Part shown: piece after piece, positions 17,401 through 27,000 of the stretch | Layout of the letters: each line of letters starts with the position of its first letter | Numbering within the stretch: position 1 is the stretch's first letter | From: Bremia lactucae | Lineage: Eukaryota > Oomycota > Peronosporomycetes > Peronosporales > Peronosporaceae | Reading direction: 5' to 3' | Length of the DNA stretch: 30,792 nt | Assembly: GCF_004359215.1 (NCBI RefSeq) | Contig: NC_090615.1 | Span: forward strand, 2,418,686 to 2,449,477 | The notes under the pieces: model-generated | The model's database searches: none | What the model was told of the DNA's origin: nothing | What the model saw: the letters and a program-made list of their open reading frames with translations, nothing else | Position numbers and translations under genes: made by a program

Positions 17401-17794
17401 TGTATTGGGTGTATCGTTACATGAAATTAGCACTTAAGGTTGTTAATTAATATATTATCTAAAAGGTAGAGAGTATTCAGAAAGCCTATTTATTGGTAGA
17501 TACAGGCCATTATATCTATTTGCTCCGCGGCCCAGTCAGCGCTGGACGCGCGCAAGAGAGAGACATATAAGATTTTATTTACATATTTTTGTATAGTACA
17601 TAATAAAGGTTAAAATAGATAGAAAAAGAGAAGAGCTGAATTATATTAAATACAGTTTTCATTTAACCCTCTTGAAAGCAAATGTTTTAAAGAGAGTTTC
17701 CCTCTACGTGAAGTGACGTAAGGCACCACTCGCACTGCAGCAGTGCGAAGTGGACTTGTACTGAAGCAGTACAAGTCGGCAGTGCCCTGTTACA
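17401..17794 (+). repeat. LTR-A copy
   Basis: 394 bp, TGTATTGGGTGTATCGTTAC ... AGTGCCCTGTTACA, followed by CC and TGGTAGTACTTTGTACTCC. Shorter than other LTR-A copies through internal loss. Two hairpins near its 3' end: 17727-17752 and 17754-17776 (ACTTGTACTG, AAG, CAGTACAAGT). Confidence 0.9.
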
Positions 17795-17876
17795 CCTGGT
17801 AGTACTTTGTACTCCGTCCAAGGACCACAGTTCGAATCATCTAACATGGACATATTCGATAATAATGGGAATACGC

Positions 17877-17950
17877 ATCACGTTTCGCGTGATAGCATCT
17901 CCTTTCTAAGTGACATAGAAAGGAGTGCGGTCGAATGAATGAGTTCGACC
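17877..17950 (+). promoter_or_regulatory. Three-hairpin gag leader, start codon in the last loop
   Basis: ATCACGTttcGCGTGAT (17877-17893), CTCCTTTCTA/TAGAAAGGAG with loop AGTGACA (17899-17925), and GGTCGAA/TTCGACC (17929-17950) whose 8-base loop holds the gag ATG (17939-17941). The same three stems occur in E7. Confidence 0.75.
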
Positions 17951-18015
17951 GTAGGTATTGATGCCATCTTAGCGATGCTGTCCGGTTTGGACAGAGATGT
18001 CCTCCATTCAGTCAT
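17939..18015 (+). pseudogene. gag, first 26 codons only
   Basis: ATG 17939 gives MSSTVGIDAILAMLSGLDRD and VLHSVI, matching the E4 and E7 gag starts. At about 18016 the match ends and E5 pol begins on the other strand. Confidence 0.85.
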
Positions 18016-18658
18016 CCAACAGCTGGCGACAGAGGTCGTCCTGACTGTAGCTCTCTTTTATCTCAGAGGCCAATGAGCCCGTCACCTGGTATGCCTTCAT
18101 GGCTGCCAACGTTGACGGCTGAAATCGTGCTTTCGCACTAGACACACTTTCCTGGTGTCTTACCTCGAATTCGGGTCTGCGCGATAAAGTGTCAGCCAAG
18201 ACATTCGACTTACCCGGCTTATATTCAGCGTTGAAATTAAATTCAGAGAAGAATGTAAGCCATCGTGCCATTCTAGGCGAGAGGCGCGGTGAGTTTAGTG
18301 CGGTCCGCAGTGATGCGTGATCCGTATAAACCACAAATGGTTCGGTGCCCAATAGGTGCACACGAAACTTGACAAGAGCATACTTTATTGAAAGTAGCTC
18401 TTTGTCATGCACGGGGTAATTCAGTTCCGCGGCTTTTAATAGCCGGGACTGATAAGAGATGACACGGTCAACGCCGTCGTCATCCTTCTGCATGAGCGCG
18501 CTGCCGATTGCAAAATTACTTGCATCGCAGACGACGCTAAAGGGCTTATCCGCGTCTGGCAATGCCAAGACCTCTTCACTGATGTGAACGCATCTTCTTG
18601 CAAATTGATTTTTTTTATATAATTTATTAGTATCATAATTTTTATTAACCAAATCCAT
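18016..18658 (-). pseudogene. E5 RNase H, well preserved
   Basis: The frame holds the whole RNase H domain: VVCDASNFAIGSALMQ (first Asp), SYQSRLLKAAELNYPVHDKE, FVVYTDHASLRTALNS (YTDH) and the YKPGKSNVLADTLSRR block. It is open for over 180 codons with no stop, the best-kept domain in E5. The first 20 or so codons (DLVNKNYDTNKLYKKN) come from an AT-rich patch not found in E1. The downstream end (SQDDLCRQLLD) is cut at the head-to-head junction with an LTR-A element. Confidence 0.85.
18601..18652. other. AT-rich microinsertion in E5 pol
   Basis: About 50 bases, nearly all A and T, between NTEWIW and the expected EDAF block of the RT-RNase H junction. E1 has no such stretch at the equivalent place (near 1795). 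Confidence 0.5.
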
Positions 18659-19559
18659 TCTGTATTCTTTTTAAGGAGATCAGATAATGGTTTAGTTTGC
18701 TCAGCATAATTCTTGCTATACTTATGCAAGTAATTAGCGAGCCCTAGAAATTGGCGCAAATCCTTCACATGCCGTGGGATTGGCCATTCCTTTACTGATT
18801 TTACCTTGTCTTGGTCTACTCGTATACCATGTGTACCTACGATGCAGCCCAGTACAGGTATCTCAGAGACCCCTATGACGCACTTTTGCAAGTTGACGAA
18901 CAGTTTGGCGTCATTTAAAGTCTGCAACACAGCGTCTAAATGACGCTTGTGCGACTGTATTGCGCTCAGCCCGTCCTCGGCCCTACTATGCACGAATACA
19001 TCGTCATATTAATTAGGCGCGTAGGCACGGTGCAGACGCATCAGGTGAGCCATCACTCGGTTGAATGTCGCTAGTGCATATTCCAAACCTTGGGGCATCA
19101 CAAGCCACTCCCAAAGCATACCGCTTGGGGTGCTTTTTGCCGTTTTGGCTACATTGGACTCTCTCATGAGTACCTGATAGTAGTTATCCTTCAAATCCAA
19201 CGCGGAAAAGATAGTTGACTTTTCCATGGAGTTCAACAAAACATCTTTGATTGGCGTTCAGAACGGTATGGTCGCCGTGTATAGATTATTGTAAGCATGA
19301 GCGACGCGCCATCCACCGGTGGCTTTACGCACACAAAAGTCGGGCTGAACACATCGCGATGTTTGCACAGAAACTCAAACAACGAACTGCCTCTCAAGGT
19401 ATCCCAGCCTTGAGCAGCGAACTGTTTCTCTTTGTCCATTTCTAGGACGCTCTCGTCCATTGCGGACGACAAGCAACAGTCCACCAAGTTCTTCCTGGAT
19501 CTGGTGTGACTATTGCGTGGATCTTTCCTTCCTTTGATTCGGCAAGAAATTAATCCCAC
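18653..19559 (-). pseudogene. E5 reverse transcriptase, frameshifted
   Basis: Three frames cover RT. Frame 19559-19233 holds the linker and N-terminal RT. Frame 19239-19009 has the palm blocks IFSALDLKDNYYQVLM, TPSGMLWEWLVMPQGLEYAL and ends RLHRAYAPN at a TAA; just past that stop the same strand encodes YDDVFVHSRAEDG, so the catalytic YxDD box is kept. Frame 18993-18653 continues with FVNLQKCVIGVSEIPVLGCI and WPIPRHVKDLRQFLGLANYL. The TAA, plus at least one shift upstream, break the enzyme; the domain content is otherwise complete. Confidence 0.85.
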
Positions 19560-19595
19560 GACATCTCCGAGCGATTTACTATCTCCTCGGCAGAT

Positions 19596-20090
19596 TTAAA
19601 GACTTGCCAACGCACCCTCAACTGTGTTCGACACGACGTCAGTTGCATACGCCTCTCGCAGAAGCACATCCTTTCCGGTGTCCTGCGTAGAGTTCGCAAC
19701 TGTGCGTGTACGCCAGTCTTTCCATGGTTGGTACTTCGCCAACCATGGCATGCCTAGGATGCGGTCATACGGACTCTCCATTCATAGCACTGTGAACTTC
19801 TCTTTACAAGAGAAGTCACTAAAGCTGAAGGCGCGTTCTACCTAAACTTCCTCAGACTTAACGAGCGCGCCGTTCGCTTAACGAACGGTCGCCACTTCTC
19901 GCTTGCCATCCTGGCAAAGCGACTCAAAAATCGCCGGTCTCTTTTTTAAAGCCGCGAGTTTTACAAAATTTTGTGATGCACCCGAATCCACTAGGAGGGT
20001 CATCACCTGGTCATAGCCTCGTACTTGAGCGCTATATACCAGCAGGGTTGAGGTCCGAAATTTTGAGACCTCAGGGACTATGCTACCCAT
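19596..20090 (-). pseudogene. E5 aspartic protease, interrupted
   Basis: The N-lobe frame 20090-19878 carries VMTLLVDSGASQNFVKLAAL (catalytic DSGAS) and KKRPAIFESLCQDGKRE, ending in a stop after ATVR. The C-lobe, in 19781-19596, has YDRILGMPWLAKYQPWKDWR. The intervening piece 19806-19880 is coding-like but out of frame. The same stop after ATVR occurs in E2, so it predates the divergence of these two copies, or this family reads through it. Confidence 0.8.
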
Positions 20091-20136
20091 TTGTTCGACA
20101 ACTCTGAACTTAGAAATAGCTTCAGAGTCCGCTTCT

Positions 20137-21228
20137 TTAGGACATCTCGCCCCTACTGCGCTCCTGCATTTCCGACCGCTCCGTGGTCGATGCAGATCTC
20201 AAGCGTCTAGCACGCTTGTTTTTGCCATCGCCCTTGGTAGGGAATCCTCTTGTTGGGCATCTTTGCCCCAGCAAGGACCCTGGCATAGCAGCGAACCATC
20301 GTATGGCGGCACTTGCTGCAATCATAGCAGACAACGTCTGCATTACCAACTCCATGGGAGTGGCATCTGACCTCTCGGCCGATGGCTTATACCAAGCTGT
20401 CGCCGAGGCACTGTAGTAGGATTGCTCATCAACTAAGGCAACTTGAATTGCCTCTTCCATCGTCGACGGCACCTTTCTGAAAAGGGCCTGTCGCAATGGG
20501 CCATGCCGTTGTCCGTTTATAAACGTGGATACCTTAATGTTCCGGCATCGGACCTACCGTAATGAACGCCGACAGCAAGCGCATCTCTTGCACATACTCT
20601 TGCAGAGATCGCTTCGCCTGTCGCACTCCAAAGAAGCGCGCCTGAAGCAACACTTCGTTGTTCGGCGGCTGATACATGGCGCGAATCTTTTTCTTGACGA
20701 TCGCACATGTAGGGAACGCCTTTCTGTCCGCCATAAGCGCCGAGTAAGCCCACTTTGAGGCCTTACCGCGCAGGTGCGACATGGCGTACGACAACATCAG
20801 GCTGTCGTCCTCGATGAGCTGCGCGCCACCGCATTGATCTACGGCTAACAGCCAGTGGACAACCGTGTGCCCTGCAGTTCCATAGAACTTGGGCGGGTTT
20901 ATCCGAATGGGCCTCGGTCGATGCGGCCGTGCTGAGAGCATCTGAAGAGTCCTGTTTAGAGATCACTTCGAGCCTGCTCATGCCTCAGCTCATCCTGAGT
21001 CTGAGTGACTGACTCCACCGCAGCATGGCTCCGTGCCTCGGACGCGACTCTCCGCTGTCCGAGCACGAATGCCTCAAACTGCTCCAATTGAGTAACATAT
21101 TGCTCAGGGGGACTACCCAAGAGCCTGGCCAGGACTTGTTCACCAAGTCCCCGCGCCATATGCCTTGCCACCTCCCGATGATGTTCGGAGAGGTAGAAGA
21201 AATGAGCCCAGTCACTATTGAGGCTCAT
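20137..21228 (-). pseudogene. E5 gag, several frameshifts
   Basis: Closely similar to E2 gag. ATG at 21226-21228 (MSLNSDWAHF). The first frame (to 20956) has the Gln/Ala-rich helical region; 20941-20534 has the capsid core (PPKFYGTAGHTVVHWLLAV, SHLRGKASKWAYSALMADRK, FGVRQAKRSLQEYVQEMRLL); 20496-20137 has RQALFRKVPSTMEEAIQVAL. The zinc knuckle, CYDCSKCRHTMVRC (C-x2-C-x4-H-x4-C), is intact but in another frame near 20290-20330. At least three shifts separate the parts. Confidence 0.85.
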
Positions 21229-21263
21229 CCTCACGTACACACGCAGAGATGCGGGTCGTGGGA

Positions 21264-21282
21264 AGGATTTCAAGTGCTACCA
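21264..21282 (-). other. Primer-binding site of E5
   Basis: Minus strand TGGTAGCACTTGAAATCC, two bases (CT) after the LTR end. Same as E2. Confidence 0.6.
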
Positions 21283-21284
21283 AG

Positions 21285-21813
21285 TGTAGACGGGCACGTC
21301 GTAATGCGGCCACGCTCTATTTAGACACACACCCTAGCACAGCAAGGAAGCGATTAGACCGTCTTCTCTTGCGTGCAGTGAGATAGTTGTGGTGGGCGCC
21401 TATGTGGCCTCACCCAACGCACTAAGTACTGTAGTTAAGTGTCGTCACGGGAGCGGTAATACGGCTCCTCGTGCGCACTTACTAAGTAGGAAGTAGGTTT
21501 CAGACTGATTTTTATTTAATCGCATTATATATAAATACCTATTTTTAACAATAAAAATGTCATCTCTATAGAAAACACTAAAATGTATTGCGAGCGTATC
21601 TTCTAGATACCTCGCTTAAGGGATAACAATAGGCGAATTCCTCCTAATGTGAATGCACCTATGTGCATCACATACACAACAGTTGGTCACAAATGCGAAC
21701 CACACCCGAGTGCTTGTCTAATTACTTTAATTAAATAATTGACCATCCCCTTAAGTACACCAAGTGTACTTAACAGGGATTGTGTAACATTAGGGCAACT
21801 TTAGCCCGTTACA
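21285..21813 (-). repeat. LTR-B, full copy, shared by two elements
   Basis: 529 bp, minus strand TGTAACGGGCTAAAG ... CCCGTCTACA. It has a primer-binding site on its left (E5) and a polypurine tract on its right, so it is a 5' LTR for E5 and sits as a 3' LTR for the sequence at 21814-23080. A 10-bp perfect stem TTAAGTACAC/GTGTACTTAA lies at 21751-21773. Confidence 0.9.
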
Positions 21814-21826
21814 CCTGCCCCCCTTA
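21814..21826 (-). other. Polypurine tract on the right of the LTR-B
   Basis: Minus strand TAAGGGGGGCAGG directly before the LTR start TGTAACGGG, as expected upstream of a 3' LTR. Confidence 0.7.
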
Positions 21827-21940
21827 AGAACGAATTTACATTTTGAATTAGTCAAAGAGGAGCGAGGAACTGCGAGCAGCTTTAGGCGCCGCTAGTTTAC
21901 TCGAACACTCTAGCGACCTGTGTTTCCATACACGGCGCCA

Positions 21941-22756
21941 AAGATGCCACCTAAAAGGGGCCACGTTGGTAAGTCGTCTGCGAAGACGCCCACTCAACAG
22001 CACTAAGGGCACGCGCCGCGTTAACTCCACGGCCGCGTCCAATGCCTTAGTAGAAACGCCGACAGCTCTGCTGCTATCGCGTTAACGGGGCTAAAGGATC
22101 CATCCCACTTTAACAGTGAGGCTGTTGATCGGTCGCTCATTGTCGACTACAATGAGTCGACACCGTTGCCGTCACTCATAGTAGAGATGCGGACAACGAG
22201 CTCATGAGGAAGGATGATGGCGCATTATTGCCCATTCAAACTTCTCTCATGCTCACAACATGGAGGCAGCAACATTAACGAATGCTGTCTCGTCGTCTGC
22301 GCTGGATAGCGCAGCGACTATTAATGAGACAGCTGCCCATAAAGGCGCAGCCGCTTCTTCGTTGGGTAAAACCACAACGCCTTATGATCAAACCATTTTC
22401 CGTAACAGTTCTGACATACAAGATTCCGAGCCTTAAGTTCCGCCGACGACACGTGAACGTGCTCGGTCGGTGTCACAAGCCAGTCGTTTTGAACGTGGCT
22501 ATGTGACGGGTGGCATATCACCGATGCCCTTCCATCTAAATGGCCTCGTTTAAACAGGCTAAGAGCGTTGCTCCTAAAGTGCGCTCTTTTAGACGCTCAT
22601 AAATATTATGGCGTCTTTAAATCATGGAGGGCTCAGGGAAAATCGCTTGGGCGTATTTTCCCGATCCCGGTCGTGTTGCGTTCAAATGAAACGACCGACC
22701 AATACGAGGCGGAATTCACGCGCCGGCTTCATCCGCATTCCGATGCGATGAAATAG
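21941..22756 (+). pseudogene. Antisense ORF, LTR-B-family copy, degenerate
   Basis: Same place relative to PPT and chromodomain as the ORF at 12250. A likely start is ATG 21941 (MPPKRGHVGKSSAKTPTQQ). Reading then jumps frames: ALTGLKDPSHFNSEAVDRSL and VDYNESTPLPS (22085-22175) match 17039-17343; a Ser/Arg stretch near 22440-22505 (RARSVSQASRFERGYV) and a last open piece 22568-22756 (FKSWRAQGKSLGRIF) follow. At least four shifts or stops are present, so it is dead, but the length and position agree with the other copy. Confidence 0.45.
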
Positions 22757-22919
22757 CGGTCGTAGCGAATTAATTTCGCCCGCTTGCGTGTGAAAGAAAT
22801 CAAGGGCGGTACTGTACCCCCCTGTTTCTTCTCCCAATGATATTTCTGCTAGTCCATTTGAGACTTTCGAAGAGACCTCAGCTGGTGCTCCTATTCATAG
22901 GCAGCCATCAAGCCGGGCA

Positions 22920-23310
22920 CATCAATATGTAGGGTATCGATCGGTTCCCAAGAGTCAAAACTCTTCGGTTACCTTTCTATTGGACGAGGATCTGATACCC
23001 TTGCCTCACGGAGCGGTGGGCAAGCAATCTTCCAACAAGGAAGCGTTGATTCACACCCGCATCGATCAGTACTGGCGGCGCCCGATATGAGTAATGATCT
23101 CGCCCACCTACTCGCGGCTGTCTTACCTTCGTCTGTTCAGTCGCAGGCGTTAAGCGCTGCCGAACGACGTATGTTGGATCTCGACTGATAAGTCTTGCGA
23201 CTGACCTCGTATCTTCAGGATGGTTTCCGAGCGAAGGATCGTCGTGGTTATGAACGCCTGATGACTCGCTTGGACCTTCTGGAGAAGAACATGCTGAGGG
23301 CTTATCTTGC
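22920..23310 (+). pseudogene. Helical ORF opposite and beyond the chromodomain, second copy
   Basis: A plus frame is open from about 22920 through ATG 23087 to TGA-TAA at 23186-23191, then stays open to the LTR-B fragment near 23307. The part beyond the chromodomain is helical: MSNDLAHLLAAVLPSSVQSQ, SAAERRMLDLD, then KDRRGYERLMTRLDLLEKNM. Position and helical character match the ORF at 13399-14066, although residue identity is low (YERLMTRLDLLE against FEDLRTRLENLQ). Function unknown. Confidence 0.3.
22921..23080 (-). pseudogene. Chromodomain fragment of an LTR-B-family integrase
   Basis: Minus strand: PPVLIDAGVNQRFLVGRLLA, HRSVRQGYQILVQ in one frame, then after a shift PKSFDSWEPID in another. 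Side by side with 13367-13651 (PPQPLVDSHGDQRFLVERIQ, SLPDSWEPRS) it is clearly the same domain. Upstream on this strand (23081-23360) the frame stays open but shows no integrase core. Confidence 0.65.
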
Positions 23311-23645
23311 GTGCAGTGAGGTAGTTGTGGTGGGCGCGTTAGCGATCTCACCCAACGCACTAAGCACTGTAGTTAAGTGTCGTCACGGGAGCGGTAATAC
23401 GGCTCCTCGTGCGCACTAACTAAGTAGAAAGTAGGTTTCAGACTGATTTTTATTTAATCGCGAGGTATCTAGACGATACGCGCGCGTATTGCGCGCGTAT
23501 CGTCTAGATACCTCGCGTAACGGATGACGCTAGCCACCATCGCGGATGACTATAGGCGTCATTCCTCCTAATGTGAATGCACCTTTGTGCATCACATACA
23601 CAAGGGTTGGTCACAAATGTTAGCCACACCCGAGTGCTGGGTCTA
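23307..23645 (-). repeat. LTR-B, internal fragment
   Basis: Matches the middle of LTR-B from CTTGCGTGCAGTGAGGTAGT to GAGTGCTGGGTCTAATTC. Both ends are missing, and about 100 bases between TTTTATTTAATCG and the GATACCTCGC stem are replaced by a palindrome arm. Confidence 0.8.
23459..23517. repeat. Perfect palindrome, 27-bp arms, 5-base spacer
   Basis: Left arm 23459-23485 (begins CGCGAGGTATCTAGACG), spacer GTATT, right arm 23491-23517 (ends CGTCTAGATACCTCGCG). Other LTR-B copies have only an imperfect 10-11 bp stem here. Confidence 0.98.
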
Positions 23646-25364
23646 ATTCTAGGTCGCGTCAGAGCTTTTCGACTTATTTTCTTAGCAAAAGAGGACCATT
23701 TGCGCACGAAAGGTTACGATAACATTATGGTATCAGATCTATGACCCTGAAGCTGTAATTTTTAGTAATCGACTCTACGAAAGCCTTCTCGTGCTTTATA
23801 AGCAGCATCTTGTTCAAGTCTGCGGAATCGAAGTTGGCGCGATGGGAATAAAAAAGGTTTCTCTACGCATCCATGCACGACAGCTTTTGTGGTAACAATT
23901 GGCAACGTTAAGCAAATACATATATTAACGCTGCGGAATCTACAACGGCCAGTTTGATTTACAGTACGCTCGAGCTTTCTAATTTCTAGTTTGCCATTAA
24001 TTTTAACACATTCTAATAAACTTTTTTAATTGCAAAGCGCTGCTGTGTCACGGCGTCTGGCACGCAAGCGCGGTGCTCCGCCAGCGGCAATCTTGACATT
24101 GCTTTCTCACTCGCATTACACTACTTCTAACGACGCTTTTTTTCTACTATCCTGTAATTTCAAGGATACTAACTGGAGGTGGTATGAGAGTGGGTTTTTC
24201 AACTCCAGCGAAGCTTAGCTGCGCAGTGACAGACAAAAATAACTGAATAATTGAACGGCGTAATCGACGAGCAATCGCGACCATCGCTGCTTCGGAAAAT
24301 GCAAGCTGGCACTCCTGGGGGAGATGGGTATTGGGCGTCTTCGAATCTCGAAATCATCGTGACGATATTTTCCGTAAGCCTATGGAGAATGCTGCACAAC
24401 ATTAACAATCGGCTCGGCACCTGAATGACATTTATAAGGAGCATTTTGCCGACTTACGCTGTACGAGTGCACCTAGTGATTTTATGGTCCTATATGACAT
24501 TATAGCATACTATGCGATCAAGGTCCCCATTCTACCACAACCTACTTGTGCGCACGAATTAGCTGAATCAACCTTTAAGGCACCAGCTTCCGAGATACCA
24601 GTCAACCAGCGTCGATTGGATGGAAAATGCTGACATATTTAACGTCATGTGCCTTTTTGTGTCATAAGTCTGATTTTGAATGTGGATGGCCGCGTCACAC
24701 CATCTCCACTCCCGTGACGTAATAAAATAGATCGATGTCCACCAAAAACTTTATTTGAGTACACTCGTACTCAAGTCCTACTGTACGATATCGCTTTGGC
24801 TGCAAATATCTATACTGCACTCACCATTCCAAGAGCATTATAATCCTGAATTTTAACCTGTCAAAAAGGGCAAATAGACTGCTTTTAGCGCAAAGCCTGA
24901 AATGCGTTGCTTGAAAGCGTCGAGTGGACGCGAGGGCAAAGAATCAATCAAGTTTCGTGTGCTTGCAAGGGGTCAAATATCTGTTGCTTCATTATTATTT
25001 TATAAATGCTTGATTGTGGAGTGCCGTTAACATTTCCCTAAAATTATTATCATTTACTAATTTTTCCTTAACATTCCCAAAATCACAGTTCACGGTAATA
25101 CTGTAGCAACAAGACAACACTTATGTGAATTGGTCGATTAAAGTTAAATCAACCCCGCCAATCGCTGCTATATAAGCGGTGCGCAAGGGGTCGCAATACG
25201 TTGTCTGATATCAATATATCAAAGTCAGTAGATAAGAAGATCGTTAGGTAGGACCTTGAAATAAAAATGCCGCTCTTTTCCTTTTCCCCTATACTAAGCC
25301 TACTTAACCTTGACCTTTAGTAGCTAAGGCTTATCAGCTACTTAGAACATTCCTTTGCACGTCA
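23646..25364. other. Unassigned region with coding-like remnants
   Basis: About 1.7 kb with no recognised gene. Two plus-strand stretches look once-coding: about 23690-23895 (WYQIYDPEAVIFSNRLYE, YKQHLVQVCGIEVGAMGIKK) with no ATG at its start, and about 24250-24633 in one frame with one stop (NASWHSWGRWVLGVFESRNH, then YKEHFADLRCTSAPSDFMVL). I cannot place either in a family. The rest is AT-rich and featureless; LTR-A-family sequence becomes recognisable only near 25365. Confidence 0.35.
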
Positions 25365-25529
25365 TGAGCACCCCGTTACACTGAAAGCACTTCGTGGTCC
25401 GTTCAACAGCCACGCACAAACCATCCAACATCGACATTTTGGATGAAGAAGGATGGAGCTCTAAGCCCCTCAAGCAGACTTTTACGCAACGCAGAGAGGT
25501 TCCCTCACTTGAGTGACCTCAAATAAAAA

Positions 25530-26560
25530 GCGGTCGAACGTATAAGTTTGGTCTTAGGTGGACCAGCTGTAGGTGCAATGCTGGTTTCTTTACAAAAAGA
25601 CAAACAACATGCGTCTATCGCCAAGTTATACAACATGAACTCGACGTGGCCCGGGAAAAGGTAACCTTGCTTCCCCAGCAAGCTGTCAACACGCAGAGGG
25701 GATTAAGGTACTCAATAATTTGTACTGTTTGAGATAGCAGCATTTACATGCTGCTGCCGGGTCGACGCGAATGCGTCGATAGCTTAAAGGTTAATTTGTT
25801 TAAGTTCAAGACAGTCGAAGGCGACTGGTTCGTCGAATTAGACGACGCCTTAGAAGCTCGCCGCATCAACGACGATGCGACGAAATGAAGTTTGGCATTT
25901 CCAACTTGATTGGACGTGCCAAATCTTGGGACTTAGGGCTCAAGCTTCCCATATGTGTTTGGGTCGTATGAGGTCTTTAAGACCCGGCTCAGGCAAACGT
26001 TTGAGCCGCCACGTGCCAAAATCAGGGCTCAAGAAGATCTTCTGGATTTAAAGCAGGGCAAGCGTGACCTTCACGCTTATGTTCAGCACACGCAATACTT
26101 CGTGAGTTGTATTGTGATTCATCCATTCATTCAATTGCCCAACAAACACATGTTACTGTCATCATGAAGCGTTTTGCGGATGGTATCGTCAAGTCTCACC
26201 TGTCGTTGCTCGGCTCGAATTAGAAAAGCTAGAATAAGCGATTTCTGTAGCGGAACAGGGGTCTTAAGCCTGAGACAGGCTTTTGTCCTCTCGCGTGCTT
26301 ATCGTCCACCGAGACGACAAGAAACAGCAGGTCCCTAACCAATGGACCTCTCCTATGTGGTGATTGAAAAACCTCGCTCTTAAAACTATAAATGATTGCA
26401 AAAAGACAATAGCTGTCAAAGACAGGTAAAGTAGTATCCCACGCCCAGTGCCTAGAAGCACTGAGCGAACGCCCGAAATTCCGCTAAGACTAGCGGGGGA
26501 CGCGGATACGACGCATTTGCGAAATCGCAACGGCGAAGTGGGTCGTCAAAAAGACGGTCG
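25530..26560 (+). pseudogene. E6 gag relic
   Basis: Aligned by eye with E7 gag: the IAKLYNMNSTW stretch corresponds to FIQHELDE in another frame; the best-kept part, 25955-26167, reads VFKTRLRQTFEPPRAKIRAQ, DLLDLKQGKRDLHAYVQHTQ, equivalent to FKARLKQTFEPLRAE and LKLKQGKRDVHAYAQH in E7. The EPMDLSYV and zinc-knuckle regions (near 26335-26430) are present but broken. The start hairpin near 25533-25555 has lost the ATG. Confidence 0.7.
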
Positions 26561-26659
26561 GGATCAAAAGGTGTGGAGCGCCCTCCTGATCTAGCAACGT
26601 CAAAAAAGTTTGCAGGCCTTTTGACGAAAGTTGCTCCTCACACACAAAACATTGTTTGC

Positions 26660-27000
26660 AGATAAATTGCCTCTAAAGTCCCTAGTCAATTTTGGGGTGT
26701 CAGATAATTTTATTTGACGCCAATCGCTAAAAGATCGCAGAGTCTACTTCATTGAGCGCAGTATATCTCTAGCGAGGATGACAGTGCGCCTAGCAACAGG
26801 CGCATATGTAACAGTACAGAACGTGTAGCTGATATCCAATACACTGTAAAGGGGAAACAGTATGATAATGTATTCATCTTACTGAATTTAAATAAATTTG
26901 ATGTCATCCTGGATTACCATGGCTCAGAAAGTACGAGCCATGCATGAACTGGCAGCATCAAGCCGTGAAGATGCCTGCCTCTCGTTCATCAGATGGTCAT
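26660..27000 (+). pseudogene. E6 protease relic
   Basis: Traces of the protease: RMTVRLATGAYVTVQ, then NLNKFDVILDYHGSES near 26880-26935, corresponding to the FDLILGMxW region. The catalytic DSGA is reduced to an unclear stretch near 26690. Heavily mutated. Confidence 0.45.

Larger units (their letters stand above)
17401..18015 (+). mobile_element. LTR-A element, LTR plus leader plus 5' end of gag
   Basis: LTR-A, primer-binding site, a leader with three clear hairpins and the first 26 or so codons of gag, after which sequence switches at about 18016 to the minus-strand pol of E5. Confidence 0.85.
18016..21813 (-). mobile_element. Ty3/gypsy LTR retrotransposon E5 (LTR-B family)
   Basis: Minus strand: LTR-B (21813-21285), primer-binding site, gag (21228-20137), protease (20090-19596), linker, RT (19559-18660), RNase H (18594-18016). 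The element stops inside the region after RNase H, so integrase is missing. It is the most complete pol in the window. Confidence 0.85.

Noticed and set aside
24199..24444. 81-codon minus ORF
   Set aside because: The plus strand here has a longer coding-like frame; the minus reading shows no domain.
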